Shown here one piece after another: positions 1-11,700 of a stretch of DNA of 64,000 bases. Location: the NCBI RefSeq assembly GCF_901709675.1, contig NC_051094.1, positions 9,046,501 to 9,110,500 on the forward strand. The letters run 5' to 3'. How positions within the stretch are numbered: the first letter of the stretch is position 1; the number at the start of each line of letters is the position of its first letter. Source of the stretch: Syngnathus acus (Eukaryota; Chordata; Actinopteri; Syngnathiformes; Syngnathidae). The notes below the pieces were generated by a model, which ran no database searches, was not told where the DNA came from, and was given only the letters and a program-made list of their open reading frames with translations. A program made the position numbers and the translations under genes.

Positions 1-23
1 GCAACTTTGATGGTCAGGTTTAC

Positions 24-640
24 CTTTTTTGTCGCAATATAAAAATAAGGCTTGAAAGGGAGCGCAACCTATAAACAGAAGACATATTGCGCTTAATGCA
101 TCATACATCAACAGAATGATCGAACAGTTTGTTTTAATTTGAGTTTTGCCCAACACACCTTAAACCTGCTTCCATCCTCCTGGATAAAATAATAGTTCAC
201 AACACTGATCAACCTTTTGTCTTCATCCAGGATCTCAGCCTAGATATACAAGGAGGTAGACATTTATGTTTTGTAATGACAGAAAAGGCAAACACCTTGA
301 GTGAGTGAGTGAGTGAGTGAGTGAGTGAGTGAGTGAGTGAGTGAGTGAGTGAGTGTTAACTTACTGGGTGCATGTTGATCAACCATCCAGTTTTCTCTCC
401 GGGTTCTTTCATCCTATCGAAGCCGAAGCGACTGTCCATCTCATCCGTGAACTGGCTGCGCTCCAGCCTCTTGAGGGCCGACATTGAGGAGCCATCATCC
501 CTGGTTGAAATACATTGCTCGCCATCATGTACGTGTAATTTGGTTTTCATGCAGACTCGATGCGGAACTACTTACTGGTTCTCCTGATCTCCACTTTTAC
601 CCTGGTCCGATTTGAATCTCCCACTATTTCGAAACACCAT
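24..640 (-). CDS. pole: DNA polymerase epsilon catalytic subunit, 5' part (first four coding exons)
   Basis: Leading-strand replicative DNA polymerase; only the N-terminal part is in the window and the gene continues past base 1. Coding exons in transcript order: 640-576, 500-365, 239-159, 68-24, each with AG/GT borders on the minus strand and matching phase. The second exon reads [20 protein letters not shown] and goes on through [20 protein letters not shown], which I recognise as the POLE N-terminus. The third gives [10 protein letters not shown]...[12 protein letters not shown] and the fourth [15 protein letters not shown]. The start ATG (640-638) begins [10 protein letters not shown], close in length to the human leader before the conserved DDG. 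The introns are tiny (75, 125 and 90 bp). The gene is divergent from ACACB, about 2.1 kb away. The exonuclease and polymerase domains lie outside the window. Confidence 0.93.
299..354. repeat. (GAGT)n microsatellite inside a POLE intron
   Basis: About 14 perfect GAGT units fill nearly half of the 125-bp intron between POLE coding exons 2 and 3. The array starts about 9 bp past the 5' splice site (GT at 364-363 on the minus strand). Confidence 0.95.
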
Positions 641-779
641 TTTGTGAAGTGGGCAGACCGCAGGCCAACAAAAGTAGTTACCGGCTGCGATATGGTGTTA
701 TGTCGGCGACAGATTCTGCATCTGGTAATATTTTGGAGTTATTTCTAACCTGTGTCGTTGTTTCACTGACAGTGACAAG

Positions 780-850
780 CCTTGTGTTTTCTTAGTTTGG
801 CGCGTTCTCGCACTTCCCGCGAGATCAGCGCCGCGAATCGTTCACACAAA
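780..850. promoter_or_regulatory. Probable POLE promoter with E2F site
   Basis: A short CpG-rich patch lies 140-210 bp upstream of the POLE start codon. It contains a perfect E2F motif TTTGGCGC at 796-803, then CCCGCGAGATC, which resembles the palindromic TCTCGCGAGA promoter element. POLE is a known S-phase, E2F-regulated gene. The transcription start itself cannot be seen. Confidence 0.5.
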
Positions 851-1207
851 GATCGTTTATTCGGAAGATTCACACTTCTGGGCCTCATCGACGAAACTCA
901 AGTTGTGTAACTCCTTTTTTTCTTCTTTTTTTCCCCCCATCATTTGCCTGAGTGCATGTGGTCATTTAATGTGAAATATGAAAAGTCGAAAATTTAGTGA
1001 CAGAATAATACTTGATCCTTACTTGAATTTAATTAACCAGTCAATGTTTAAATTGTTTTTGATGAGTTTTACTTCCTTTTAATGTAATTAACTAATTACA
1101 TGATTAAAAATGCCAAATGTACATTTAAATTGGCCATCAAAACCCATTAAGATACAGTCGTGTATGTAATATGTTGAAAAAGATATCTACAGAAAACATT
1201 TGTTATC

Positions 1208-1309
<102 letters not shown>

Positions 1310-2719
1310 GCTGTCTAGGTCATTCATTTTCATAAGAATAAGGGTTCAAACCACTCCAAACGATCTTTGACGGAGTTTCCGTTCGTGTGGGAGTGGGAGG
1401 AGCTTAAACTTAACCCTTATGCACATGTTTACTATACTGGGGAGTTGCTGCTGGTGAGTGATTGACACCAAACTGCAGGTAGGTGCACATGACAAAAGGT
1501 TTATCTGAACAAAAGTAACTTAATTAAAAACATTTATAATTGTCTACATCTATTAATGTTGTCTGTTTTGTTGTCTGTTAGCTAACTTACTGGCATCAAC
1601 AACAACCAAATTTAGTCTATAACAGTGGCTTCACCGAATACTTCTTCTGTTAATTTTTTTAAAAACAAAACCTGAATAATCTCAACAAAAAACGCGTCAG
1701 TTTCATGGAAAATAAAGCAAAGGAAGGCAATTTCATCTGTTTACATCGATTTCTGTTCTCACCTGGTGTCAAGATCAAAGCATTGCTGCTACTGAGATGA
1801 ACAGCGAAGAAGGCTACTAAATTCAATTAATACATTGTACTGAGCTTTTGACTTATATTCGGGGTTTCTGCTGAAACAAAGTTTTTTAGACATCCACCAC
1901 AGACATGTCTTCGATTAGACATCTGACCCGCCCGATAAGTGTCAGGATCAACAAGTTGACGTCGATACAGAGTTGAAGTTTTTAGTCGTGTCCACCATGT
2001 GCACATTCAGTGTGCTCTGCTACTCTGGTTACCTCTACGTACATCATCTATGGTCAGTCAGACCGTCTGGACTGACCTTTTCTCCTGTTGTAGCCAAGTA
2101 GCCACTCTTGGATCTGATGTCAGCTGTTTTAGAGCGGCTGGTTTGTTTACCAGACAGTTCCTGGGTAAGGTTGCATGACTTTTATTGGAGCTGAATGCCG
2201 CAATGGGAAATCAATTGATTCATTGCACGCTTTTGCCTTCAACTCTTTAGTCTGATTCAAATATGTAAATTACCCAGCATGCCCTTGTGCTGAGACATAT
2301 GCCCTCCAAACCCCCTTCAGCAGTCCACTTTCAGTTTAATGTCCCAAGACTAGAATAGAATACTGTACTGCAGTCTCCAAGCCTGCTCTGCCTCCCAGTG
2401 GACTAATCAAAGGGCAAGGGCAGACAAATGCAGTTCAAGAGCACGTTACAAAAGAAGGAAACAGTTATCATCCACCAATTGTTATACATTCACTTGACAC
2501 CTCAATCTACTTAGAGAGAGAGTGGTCAGTAGTACTGAAAGCTATATAATTAAATTAATATTAAATATTTATTTTGAATACTGTATTAAAAACCCATTTC
2601 AAATAATATTAATTACTGGATAATCAATGAAGGAAATTCGGTCAAAGGCCCGATGTGAATAGAAATGTTACGTAATATAATTGTTTGTTTTCTCCACAGT
2701 ATCAGGAGGATGTTTGCAA

Positions 2720-5700
2720 ATGCTTACATTTGCATTGTTGGGATTGATCCTATGGATTATTTTTCACCTGCGGAGGATTAATAGTAGCTCAGTGGCGATG
2801 CCCGAGAAAGGAGAGGAATCTCCGTCAGGCGACAGCCCCTCTGGACTTCAGGAGGGTGTGCCTGTTGCACACTCTTCTCATCCAGGCCAACCGTGTGTAT
2901 CGACACAGCCTGAGGGGAACAACGTGAAAGTGCAACAGCAGCAGCACAAGCAGCCCCTCACCAATCAAAACCCTTCTACAAGCAATGTGCCAATGCTCAG
3001 ATCCAGGCCCGGGACGAGAGAGCGTCTCAAGTTTATACTGGGAGCATCAGAAGACAATTCTTCAGACGAGGAGCCGTTGGCAGCTAAACCGCCGAGTGGC
3101 GCTTCGCAGCCCACAACTGCCTCTGCAGCCAAATCGTCTCATCTTCAGACATCCCATGAAGCGCCACCGCCCAGCTCTTCAGGCATCAAGTAAGATACTT
3201 AATGTGACGTCGTACAGTATGATACATATAGTGCCTCATACACCTTACATATGCTCACTCTTTAGTGTTCCTGTGGTCTCATTTTAAAGTTGTTTACGCT
3301 CTGCTTGGAGTGACAGACAAGCATCATACTTGCCCCGATTGGCTCTTATCATCTGACTGCCACAACTTGTGCTATTGTTGTATGCTACACACCCCCTTTG
3401 CTCTATTAGTGGAGCTAGAGTGACTTTGAAATTTGTGTTGTGATTGCAGGGCTAACCACCCACCCTCCTAATTCCGTCAGTGAATTATTTTTACAATAGC
3501 ACATTGAGTTTTCTTTTTGTTTTACTTCCGTGGGGGGAAGGTAAGACATTTTCTTTCCAAACATTTCTGCAGTAGGTGCAATAAAGAATAGTTATGCAGC
3601 ACGTGTGTTAGCCGCCCTCTTTTAGAAAAACATTTTGGAAGCTTTAAGTCAGACGCTTCTGAAGTCATATGACTTGGAATTGGGACACAATTTGGCACGG
3701 AATATGTCTATTAAGATGCAAAGAAAAACAACTTTGCAGTTTTATTCACATTCGACAGCTTAGCAAAACGCATGCAGTCACTTATGAATACAAAACGGTG
3801 TTTTTTTTTTTTAAGTTTTGATATTCACTTTGGGAGTTACTAATTGATTAATTAATTGATAAACTCCAGCATTCTGGAACAGATTGTGTTCGACCTCAGA
3901 AATACAATAAGGAGAGATTCCAAGTCTCCTTTCATACGACTATATATATATTTAAAATGTGTCGCCTTAATAATAAAGTAGCTTGCTGTGGTTGCAGTTG
4001 AAGGACCAGCTTGTGCGCTACTCTCGAGTCTGCTCTGTTTAAACTTGTAATGGGTAGCTTGTGGTCTGTCTTATCTGCATTTGTGGGAGGGCAAAGTGAA
4101 AGGGGAGCTTGGCAGGAAGTGTCCTTTTTTTGTTAGGAGTTCTCATTTCACTTTTCAAATGCACAAGCATGCGACATAATGGAAGGAGATGTTTTTCAAA
4201 GTAACACCTGGTTCCCGTGTCGTCAAAGGTCAGTCACTAAGCGTTGTCCTTTGACACCATTGCCTATGTTTTGTTTCAACTTTCCAAGTTCTGTTCATGC
4301 ATGCAGCATTTCCGGGCAGATGCTGCTGCATATTTTTTTTAACATGCTCATGATGTAGCTAGTGTTATGTAATGTGTGTACAACTGAAGAAAAAGCTCTT
4401 TCTAGTGGAGGGAAGTGGATTAAGAGTTGTTTAACTGTGGTATGGCGTCATCGTTGTTGACCTTTACAGCTCTCGTTAGGTGTCTTTCATCACTGTGATA
4501 TTCATACTTCCCATTTTATGTCACTCAAGTGCTTTGCTCAAGGACGGAGAAATTTTTTAAAAAGTGCTTGTAAACAAGTACTACAAAAAAAGTGCAGCTT
4601 GTATAATTATGACTCATATCAAGTTCACTGATCAAACAGTTTACTTCCAAACAAGGGCAAGCCTTTCAAGTTGGATTCACTCATGGTCCGACTTCACTCG
4701 GGCTGCCGGAAATTGATTGGTGTGGTTTGTTATTGTTTGTCTCTCTCACATGATGAAATAAGTCAAATAAAAATATTACAAACAGCAAGCTCGCAGTATG
4801 ATGCAATGAAACTGCATTACTGTGTCTAATGTTGTGGCTACTGAGTGCATATTAATAAAAATATTCTTCCTGCAAATCTATGATAGCAACAAATCATTTC
4901 TTATCATCAGAGTTAATCACGCTGTTTTGCCGGATAGCTTTTGTTTTGTTGTATTTTCTTTCAACGTGAATTTTTGCCACTTAATGACAAACCTTCTATT
5001 GGACACTATACTTGTGCTGTATTTTTAATGATGTCATTTTAGGACTATTTTCTCAACACAAAGCACTTTCAATGGGAAGTGCTTTAGCCATACAATATAC
5101 TGTACTTGCAACAGCAGAAAACAAGATAAGAAAATACAGTCGTGTAGATTGGCTGCTGCATCATAGAAGCTGGACTTTGACTTTGGCTTTTGATTTCCAC
5201 AGCTCAATTGCTTCTATCTACGCTTCAAGCTCTATACTTGTGTGCTTGTGTAGAACTCTTTTCAGCTAGTTACCTGTCATCTGAAAGGACGACAAGTAAG
5301 CCCCACGTTGTTTCATTTCTTGTTCTAGGCCCAGCATGTCTGGTCTTCACTTGGTGAAAAGAGGACGCGAACACCGAAAGATGGATCTTCATCGAGACTT
5401 CACTGTGGCCTCTCCTGCCGAGTTTGTCACCCGCTTTGGTGGAAATCGTGTCATTGAAAAAGTAAGAACTTAAAATCTTGTTCCTTCTAAACTACCTCTT
5501 AGATTAGAAATGCTTAATTGTTGCTGTTGTTGTTTTTTTTCCAGTTGTACAAATCACTCCCTTTTCCCTTTGCTTATTCAATTTGCGTCTTTCACAGGTG
5601 CTGATTGCCAACAACGGCATCGCTGCAGTCAAATGCATGCGCTCCATTCGACGTTGGTCCTACGAGATGTTTCGAAATGAGAAGGCCATCCGCTTTGTGG

Positions 5701-8700
5701 TCATGGTCACCCCTGAAGACTTGAAAGCTAACGCAGGTACGGCACTGCACGCCACTAATTATTTATTCATCGACATGCTGTTATATGAATCATTACCTGT
5801 TTGTCTCTGTGTTTAGAATACATCAAAATGGCAGACCACTATGTTCCTGTTCCTGGTGGGCCAAACAACAACAACTATGCCAATGTGGAGTTGATAGTGG
5901 ACATTGCTAAACGAATTCCAGTACAGGTAATCGCCACTGTGGCATCTCCGCATGTGTTTCAAGTGTAACAAAAGATTTGTCCATCAACAGGCAGTTTGGG
6001 CCGGCTGGGGTCACGCCTCGGAAAATCCCAAACTACCAGAGTTGTTGAACAAAGCAGGCATTTCATTCTTGGGTAAAACAAAATTTGAAAAAGCTCTTTT
6101 GTGAGTTTGTGCTGGTTTTCTAATTGTTTGTTTATTTTAGGGCCATCCAGCAAGGCTATGTGGGCTCTTGGAGATAAGGTGGCTTCCTCAATTGTGGCCC
6201 AGAGTGCAGACATTCCTACACTGCCGTGGAGCGGATCAGGTTTGAGCTCTTCTTCTTGTGTCATTTTACCCAATGCGGACAACATTGCTGAGCTGCAGAC
6301 AGATTTACCGCCTACATTAGATTCGGTGTAGATTCTTCTCTCAAGGTCTTCTTGTTTTAACAGCCGGTGTTGAGACTGGTCTGTCTTTTGGAATACGTGT
6401 CACAAGACACACAAAAGTCAAATGGAATAACAATCCTTTAATGCTTGTTGAACTGAGATCTTGAGATTTGGTGAGGTTGCTCAAGACGTCAGGCAAAAAA
6501 GGTTTTGTGTGACTATATTCAGGCTTATTACCACCCCAAAATAATTCAAATTCTTTTACTTATTCTCAATTTTCATTCTCCAATGACATTAATTGATTCA
6601 CCTTAATTGACATTAATTGATTTCTATGTAGTGCGGTGTAGAACTGTATTTTAGTTATCATCAGATAGTTTGTTTGTTTCACACAAAAAATTCAACACAC
6701 TGTCCCTTTAACTCTGTTCTTGTGCTCTTCCAGGTCTGAAAGTAGACTGGAAGGAGGCTGACCAAATTTCCAGCAATGTAATCAGTGTTCCTCCTGAAGT
6801 CTACATACAAGGCTGTGTTGCAGATGTAGATGATGGTCTGGCGGTAGGTAGCCATGTTCAACAAACATATCCGGAGTTTTTTCAAATAAGTATGACCTCC
6901 CAAACTGGTTTGTATGTCCCTTGGAGCAGGGCGCTGAGAGAATTGGTTATCCTGTTATCATCAAAGCTTCAGAGGGCGGAGGCGGGAAAGGTATCCGGAA
7001 AGTCGAATGTGCTGATGACTTTCCAAGCTCATTTAGACAGGTATGTGAGCTCTTTTTTTTTTTTATCTTGATGCAAATTGTATGTAATCCAGCCCCACAT
7101 TTTTGACAAAGGTGTATATTGGGTGCAGGTTCAGACAGAAGTACCCGGCTCGCCCATTTTCATCATGCAGCTGGCCCAGCACGCAAGGCACCTCGAGGTT
7201 CAGATACTGGCTGACGAGTATGGAAACGCCATCTCTCTGTTTGGTCGAGACTGCTCCATCCAAAGAAGGCACCAGAAGATCATAGAGGAAGCCCCTGCAA
7301 CCATTGCTGCGCCCTCCACGTTTGAGCAGATGGAACAGGTTAGTCACGTCAAGAATGTATTTTTTGGATGTATTTTCTCCAGTTTGTTGACATTTTGTTT
7401 CCTCCTCCTGACTTAGTATGCTGTTCGATTAGCCAAGATGGTTGGCTATGTCAGTGCTGGAACAGTGGAATATCTTTTCTCGGAGGATGGAAGTTTCCAT
7501 TTTTTGGAGCTAAACCCTCGTCTGCAGGTAGAACATCCCTGTACAGAGATGTTTGCTGATGTTAACCTTCCAGCTGCCCAACTTCAGGTATATTTTTTTC
7601 CAGGTGTTATTTTTTTCAGAATGAACCAATTTTTGCAACCATAGAAATTGTTTTCCCACATTTTGTCATCTCCGACAGATCGCCATGGGCATCCCCCTTC
7701 ACAGAATTAAAGACATTCGTTTGCTTTATGGAGAAAGCGCATGGGGTGACAACACGATCAACTTTGAGACTCCAGAATGCCCACCAAATCCAAGAGGGCA
7801 CGTCATAGCAGCCCGAATCACCAGTGAAAACCCTGACGAGGTAGAGCTCATACTCACCAATGCTGTTCCATTCTTTTTTTCCTCAAAGATAATTCCCAGC
7901 TTGTTGTTTGCAGGGGTTCAAACCCAGCTCAGGCACCGTGCAAGAGCTGAACTTCCGCAGCAGCAAAAACGTCTGGGGTTACTTTAGTGTCGGAGCAACC
8001 GGGGGTCTGCATGAATTTGCTGACTCACAGTTCGGACACTGTTTCTCTTGGGGGGAGAACCGAGAAGAGGCCATTTCGTAAGTCTCGTTTCTTGTTGACC
8101 TTAAATCACTTATTGCTACGTTGTCAGCCTTTGCTATCTATCTGGTTCAGGAACATGGTGGTGGCAATGAAGGAGCTGTCAATCAGAGGGGATTTCAGGA
8201 CCACCGTCGAATACCTCATCAAGTTACTAGAAACGGAGAGTTTCCGAAACAATGACATAGACACGAGCTGGCTGGATCATCTCATAGCAGAAAAAGTGCA
8301 GGTATGAGTCATGTGTTAGCTGTCTTGACATGATGGGTTGGTCAAGTTTGGGAAAAGAGGCCACGTGACTTTTCTGCAGGCAGAAAGACCAGACACCATG
8401 TTGGGCATCGTTTGTGGGGCTTTGCATGTTGCTGATGCAAGCTTCAGAAAGAGCATGTCTGACTTTCTTCACTCACTAGAAAGGTCAGTATAAATCTCGT
8501 AACATCTTGACAGTGGATAATAATAATAATAATAATAATGAATAATTGTGTGCCCAAACTCTTCTCTACCCACAGAGGCCAGGTTCTGCCTGCAGCCAGC
8601 CTCCTCAACTCTCTCAGTGTAGATCTCATTTATGAAGGAGTCAAATTCTGTTTAAAGGTATCGTTCAATTCCGTTCCATGGTTAATTTCCCATTTTAATT

Positions 8701-11700
8701 TTCAGTCAACTAACTTACTTTGTCGACGACAGGTCGCTCGCCAGTCGCCGACAACGTATGTCATCATAATGAATGGCTCCAACATTGAAATAGATGTCCA
8801 TCGGCTCAGTGATGGCGGACTTTTGCTCTCCTATGATGGCAGCAGCCATACAACCTATATGAAAGAGGAGGTGGACAGGTAAGGGTTATTTTACTTTCAA
8901 AATTCAGACTGAATTCATTATTCACCCCCGCTTTACAACTTTAATTCCGCAGCTACCGCATCACTGTTGGCAACAAGACTTGTGTGTTTGATAAAGAAAA
9001 AGATCCTTCTATGCTGAGATCGCCCTCTGCTGGTAAACTACTGCAGTACATTGTTGATGACGGAGCTCACATTTGCGCAGGAGAGGCCTATGCGGAGATT
9101 GAGGTGAATTTCACAAAATATGCATTTGTATTCATATCAGTCAAACTAATATGTAACGATTTTATTTTTGTGGTGTGGACTTAGGTGATGAAGATGGTGA
9201 TGACTCTGACTGTGCAGCAAGCAGGGCATGTACATTTTGTCAAGCGGCCCGGAGCGGTTTTGGAGTCGGGCTGTGTGATGGCACATATGAGCTTGGATGA
9301 CCCTAGCAGTATACATCGGGCAAGTTAAATAACTCAGATGTGCAAATGTCCAGGCATGGGGAAAAGTCTTTTGTGATTTACACAAAGTCTAACCATGCTG
9401 TTCTTTTATAATCAAGGTGGAGCTCAATACAGCCTCTCTACCACCTCAGCACCCGTTGCCCATAGTTGGGGAAAGGCTCCACCAGGTGTTCCACAGCATC
9501 CTTGAAAATCTAGTCAAAGTAATGGATGGCTATTGCCTAGAAGAGCCCTACTTTAGCACCAAGGTGGACCTCAGCAAGTTTACCCGCGACTGAATTTTCG
9601 ATCACTTGAGCATGCTGACTTTTTTTTCTTCTTATTTCTGCAGTTGAAACAATGGGTAGCAACCCTCATGAAGACTCTGAGGGACCCCTCTCTGCCACTT
9701 TTGGAGCTGCAGGAGATCATGACTAGCGTGGCGGGCCGGATCCCACCCAGCGTTGAGAAAGATATCCGTAAAGTCATGGCCCAATATGCCAGCAACATCA
9801 CCTCCGTCTTGTGCCAGTTTCCAAGCCAAAGGGTACAAAATTAGTTTAGAAAGCAATGCTCTGTATAAATGGGCATATTCCAATTTTTTTAAAACTAATA
9901 TTTGTCTTAATTTTGATTGCAGATAAACTGCAGTGATTTTTCTATTCTTTTGGTTCTTACTCTAATAAGTCAGCCCCAGCTTGCTCGTGACCAAATGAGG
10001 GCAATTAAAAATGGATGGATAGGATTATATAACATCATTCCTTTTTTTTTTTTTGCTGCATCATAAATCCATGCAATTCAGTAAAATGTATCAATTAGAG
10101 CTTTGGTGCTTTTTTTTAATTTAAATTAGAAATGCCAAGTGTGTTGTAGAAACACCTTGGCCACAACCAGAAAAACAGACGTCAACACAGCGGCCATTGA
10201 GCAAAAACGACTTTGGAGAAACACATTGGATTGTCCTCACTAATGCTGAGTTCTGTCAGTTTATAAACTTAATTGTCTCGCTAAACAGGGCTTAACATTC
10301 TTTCTCAATCCAGATTGCAAACGTTCTCGACAGCCATGCGGCCACTCTGCAGAGGAAGGCTGATCGAGAGGTGTTCTTTATTAACACTCAGAGTATCGTT
10401 CAGCTGGTACAGAGGTCAGCTTGCTCACATTTCCTATGATCAGTAAATATTATTTCTGTCATCGATATTGCACGCATTCATGTTTTTTTTGTCGTCTTCC
10501 AGGTATCGCAGTGGAATACGTGGTTACATGAAGTCTGTGGTTCTGGATCTTTTGAAGCGATACCTTCAAGTAGAGATGCAGTTTCAACAAGGTGACAGTC
10601 ATACTTTCTCCGCTTTAACAATATTTTGAGCGTAACCATCTGATGTTTTTCCACAAGCAGCTCATTACGACAAGTGCGTCATCAACTTGAGAGAACAGTA
10701 CAAGCCCGACATGAGTCCTGTACTGGAATACATCTTTTCTCACGCCCAGGTCTTCAAGAAGAACATCCTGGTCACGATGCTCATCGTAAGGACCTTCATC
10801 GCATTCATCACAAGTGGATTTCAACACAACTCGGACTAACTTGCACTTTGTTTAGGATCAACTGTGCGGGAGGGATCCAACTCTGGCAGATGAGCTGATG
10901 GCGATTCTCAATGAGCTCACTCAGCTCAGTAAGATGGAGAACTCAAAGGTCGCCTTAAGAGCCAGACAGGTACGACGCAGTATGGTGTGTATTTTTCATT
11001 TTTTGATCCCCGTGACTCATTTTGTGTGATACTCTGGCGTAGGTGCTGATTGCCTCTCATTTACCATCGTATGAACTGAGACACAACCAAGTGGAATCCA
11101 TCTTCCTCTCTGCCATTGACATGTATGGCCATCAATTTTGCCCTGAAAACCTCAAGGTAAGTATTGTCACTTTGTCTTACTTTGACATCCCATCATTTGT
11201 GTTTCTTCATTTCCCCCAGAAACTCATCCTCTCCGAGACCTCCATTTTTGACGTGTTGCCCAATTTCTTCTACCACGCCAATCAAGTCGTCTGCATGGCT
11301 GCGCTGGAGGTCTGCACAATGCACTCACCCCCTCAGATGCTCGTATTGATTTTCTAATTCGCCAGGAACAACATGGTGCCTTTTTTTTTCCAGGTGTACG
11401 TGCGTCGGGCTTACATCGCTTACGAGCTCAACAGTATCCAGCATCACCAGCTGCGGGATGGAACGTGCGCTGTAGATTTCCAGTTCATGCTGCCGTCATC
11501 ACATCCCAACAGGTAACACTTGTAAAGCAAATTCAACTCCTCTGCTGGCGAATGACAACCTGTAGTCCGATTGCATATCAGGCCATATCCCACAAATACT
11601 ATTCTGTCTTAAACAATGTGGATAGGATAGGTGAAGAAAAAAAAAAATCTTTCAATTACATCCATGTAGATAACTTTTAATTATTTTTATATTCAAAGAG

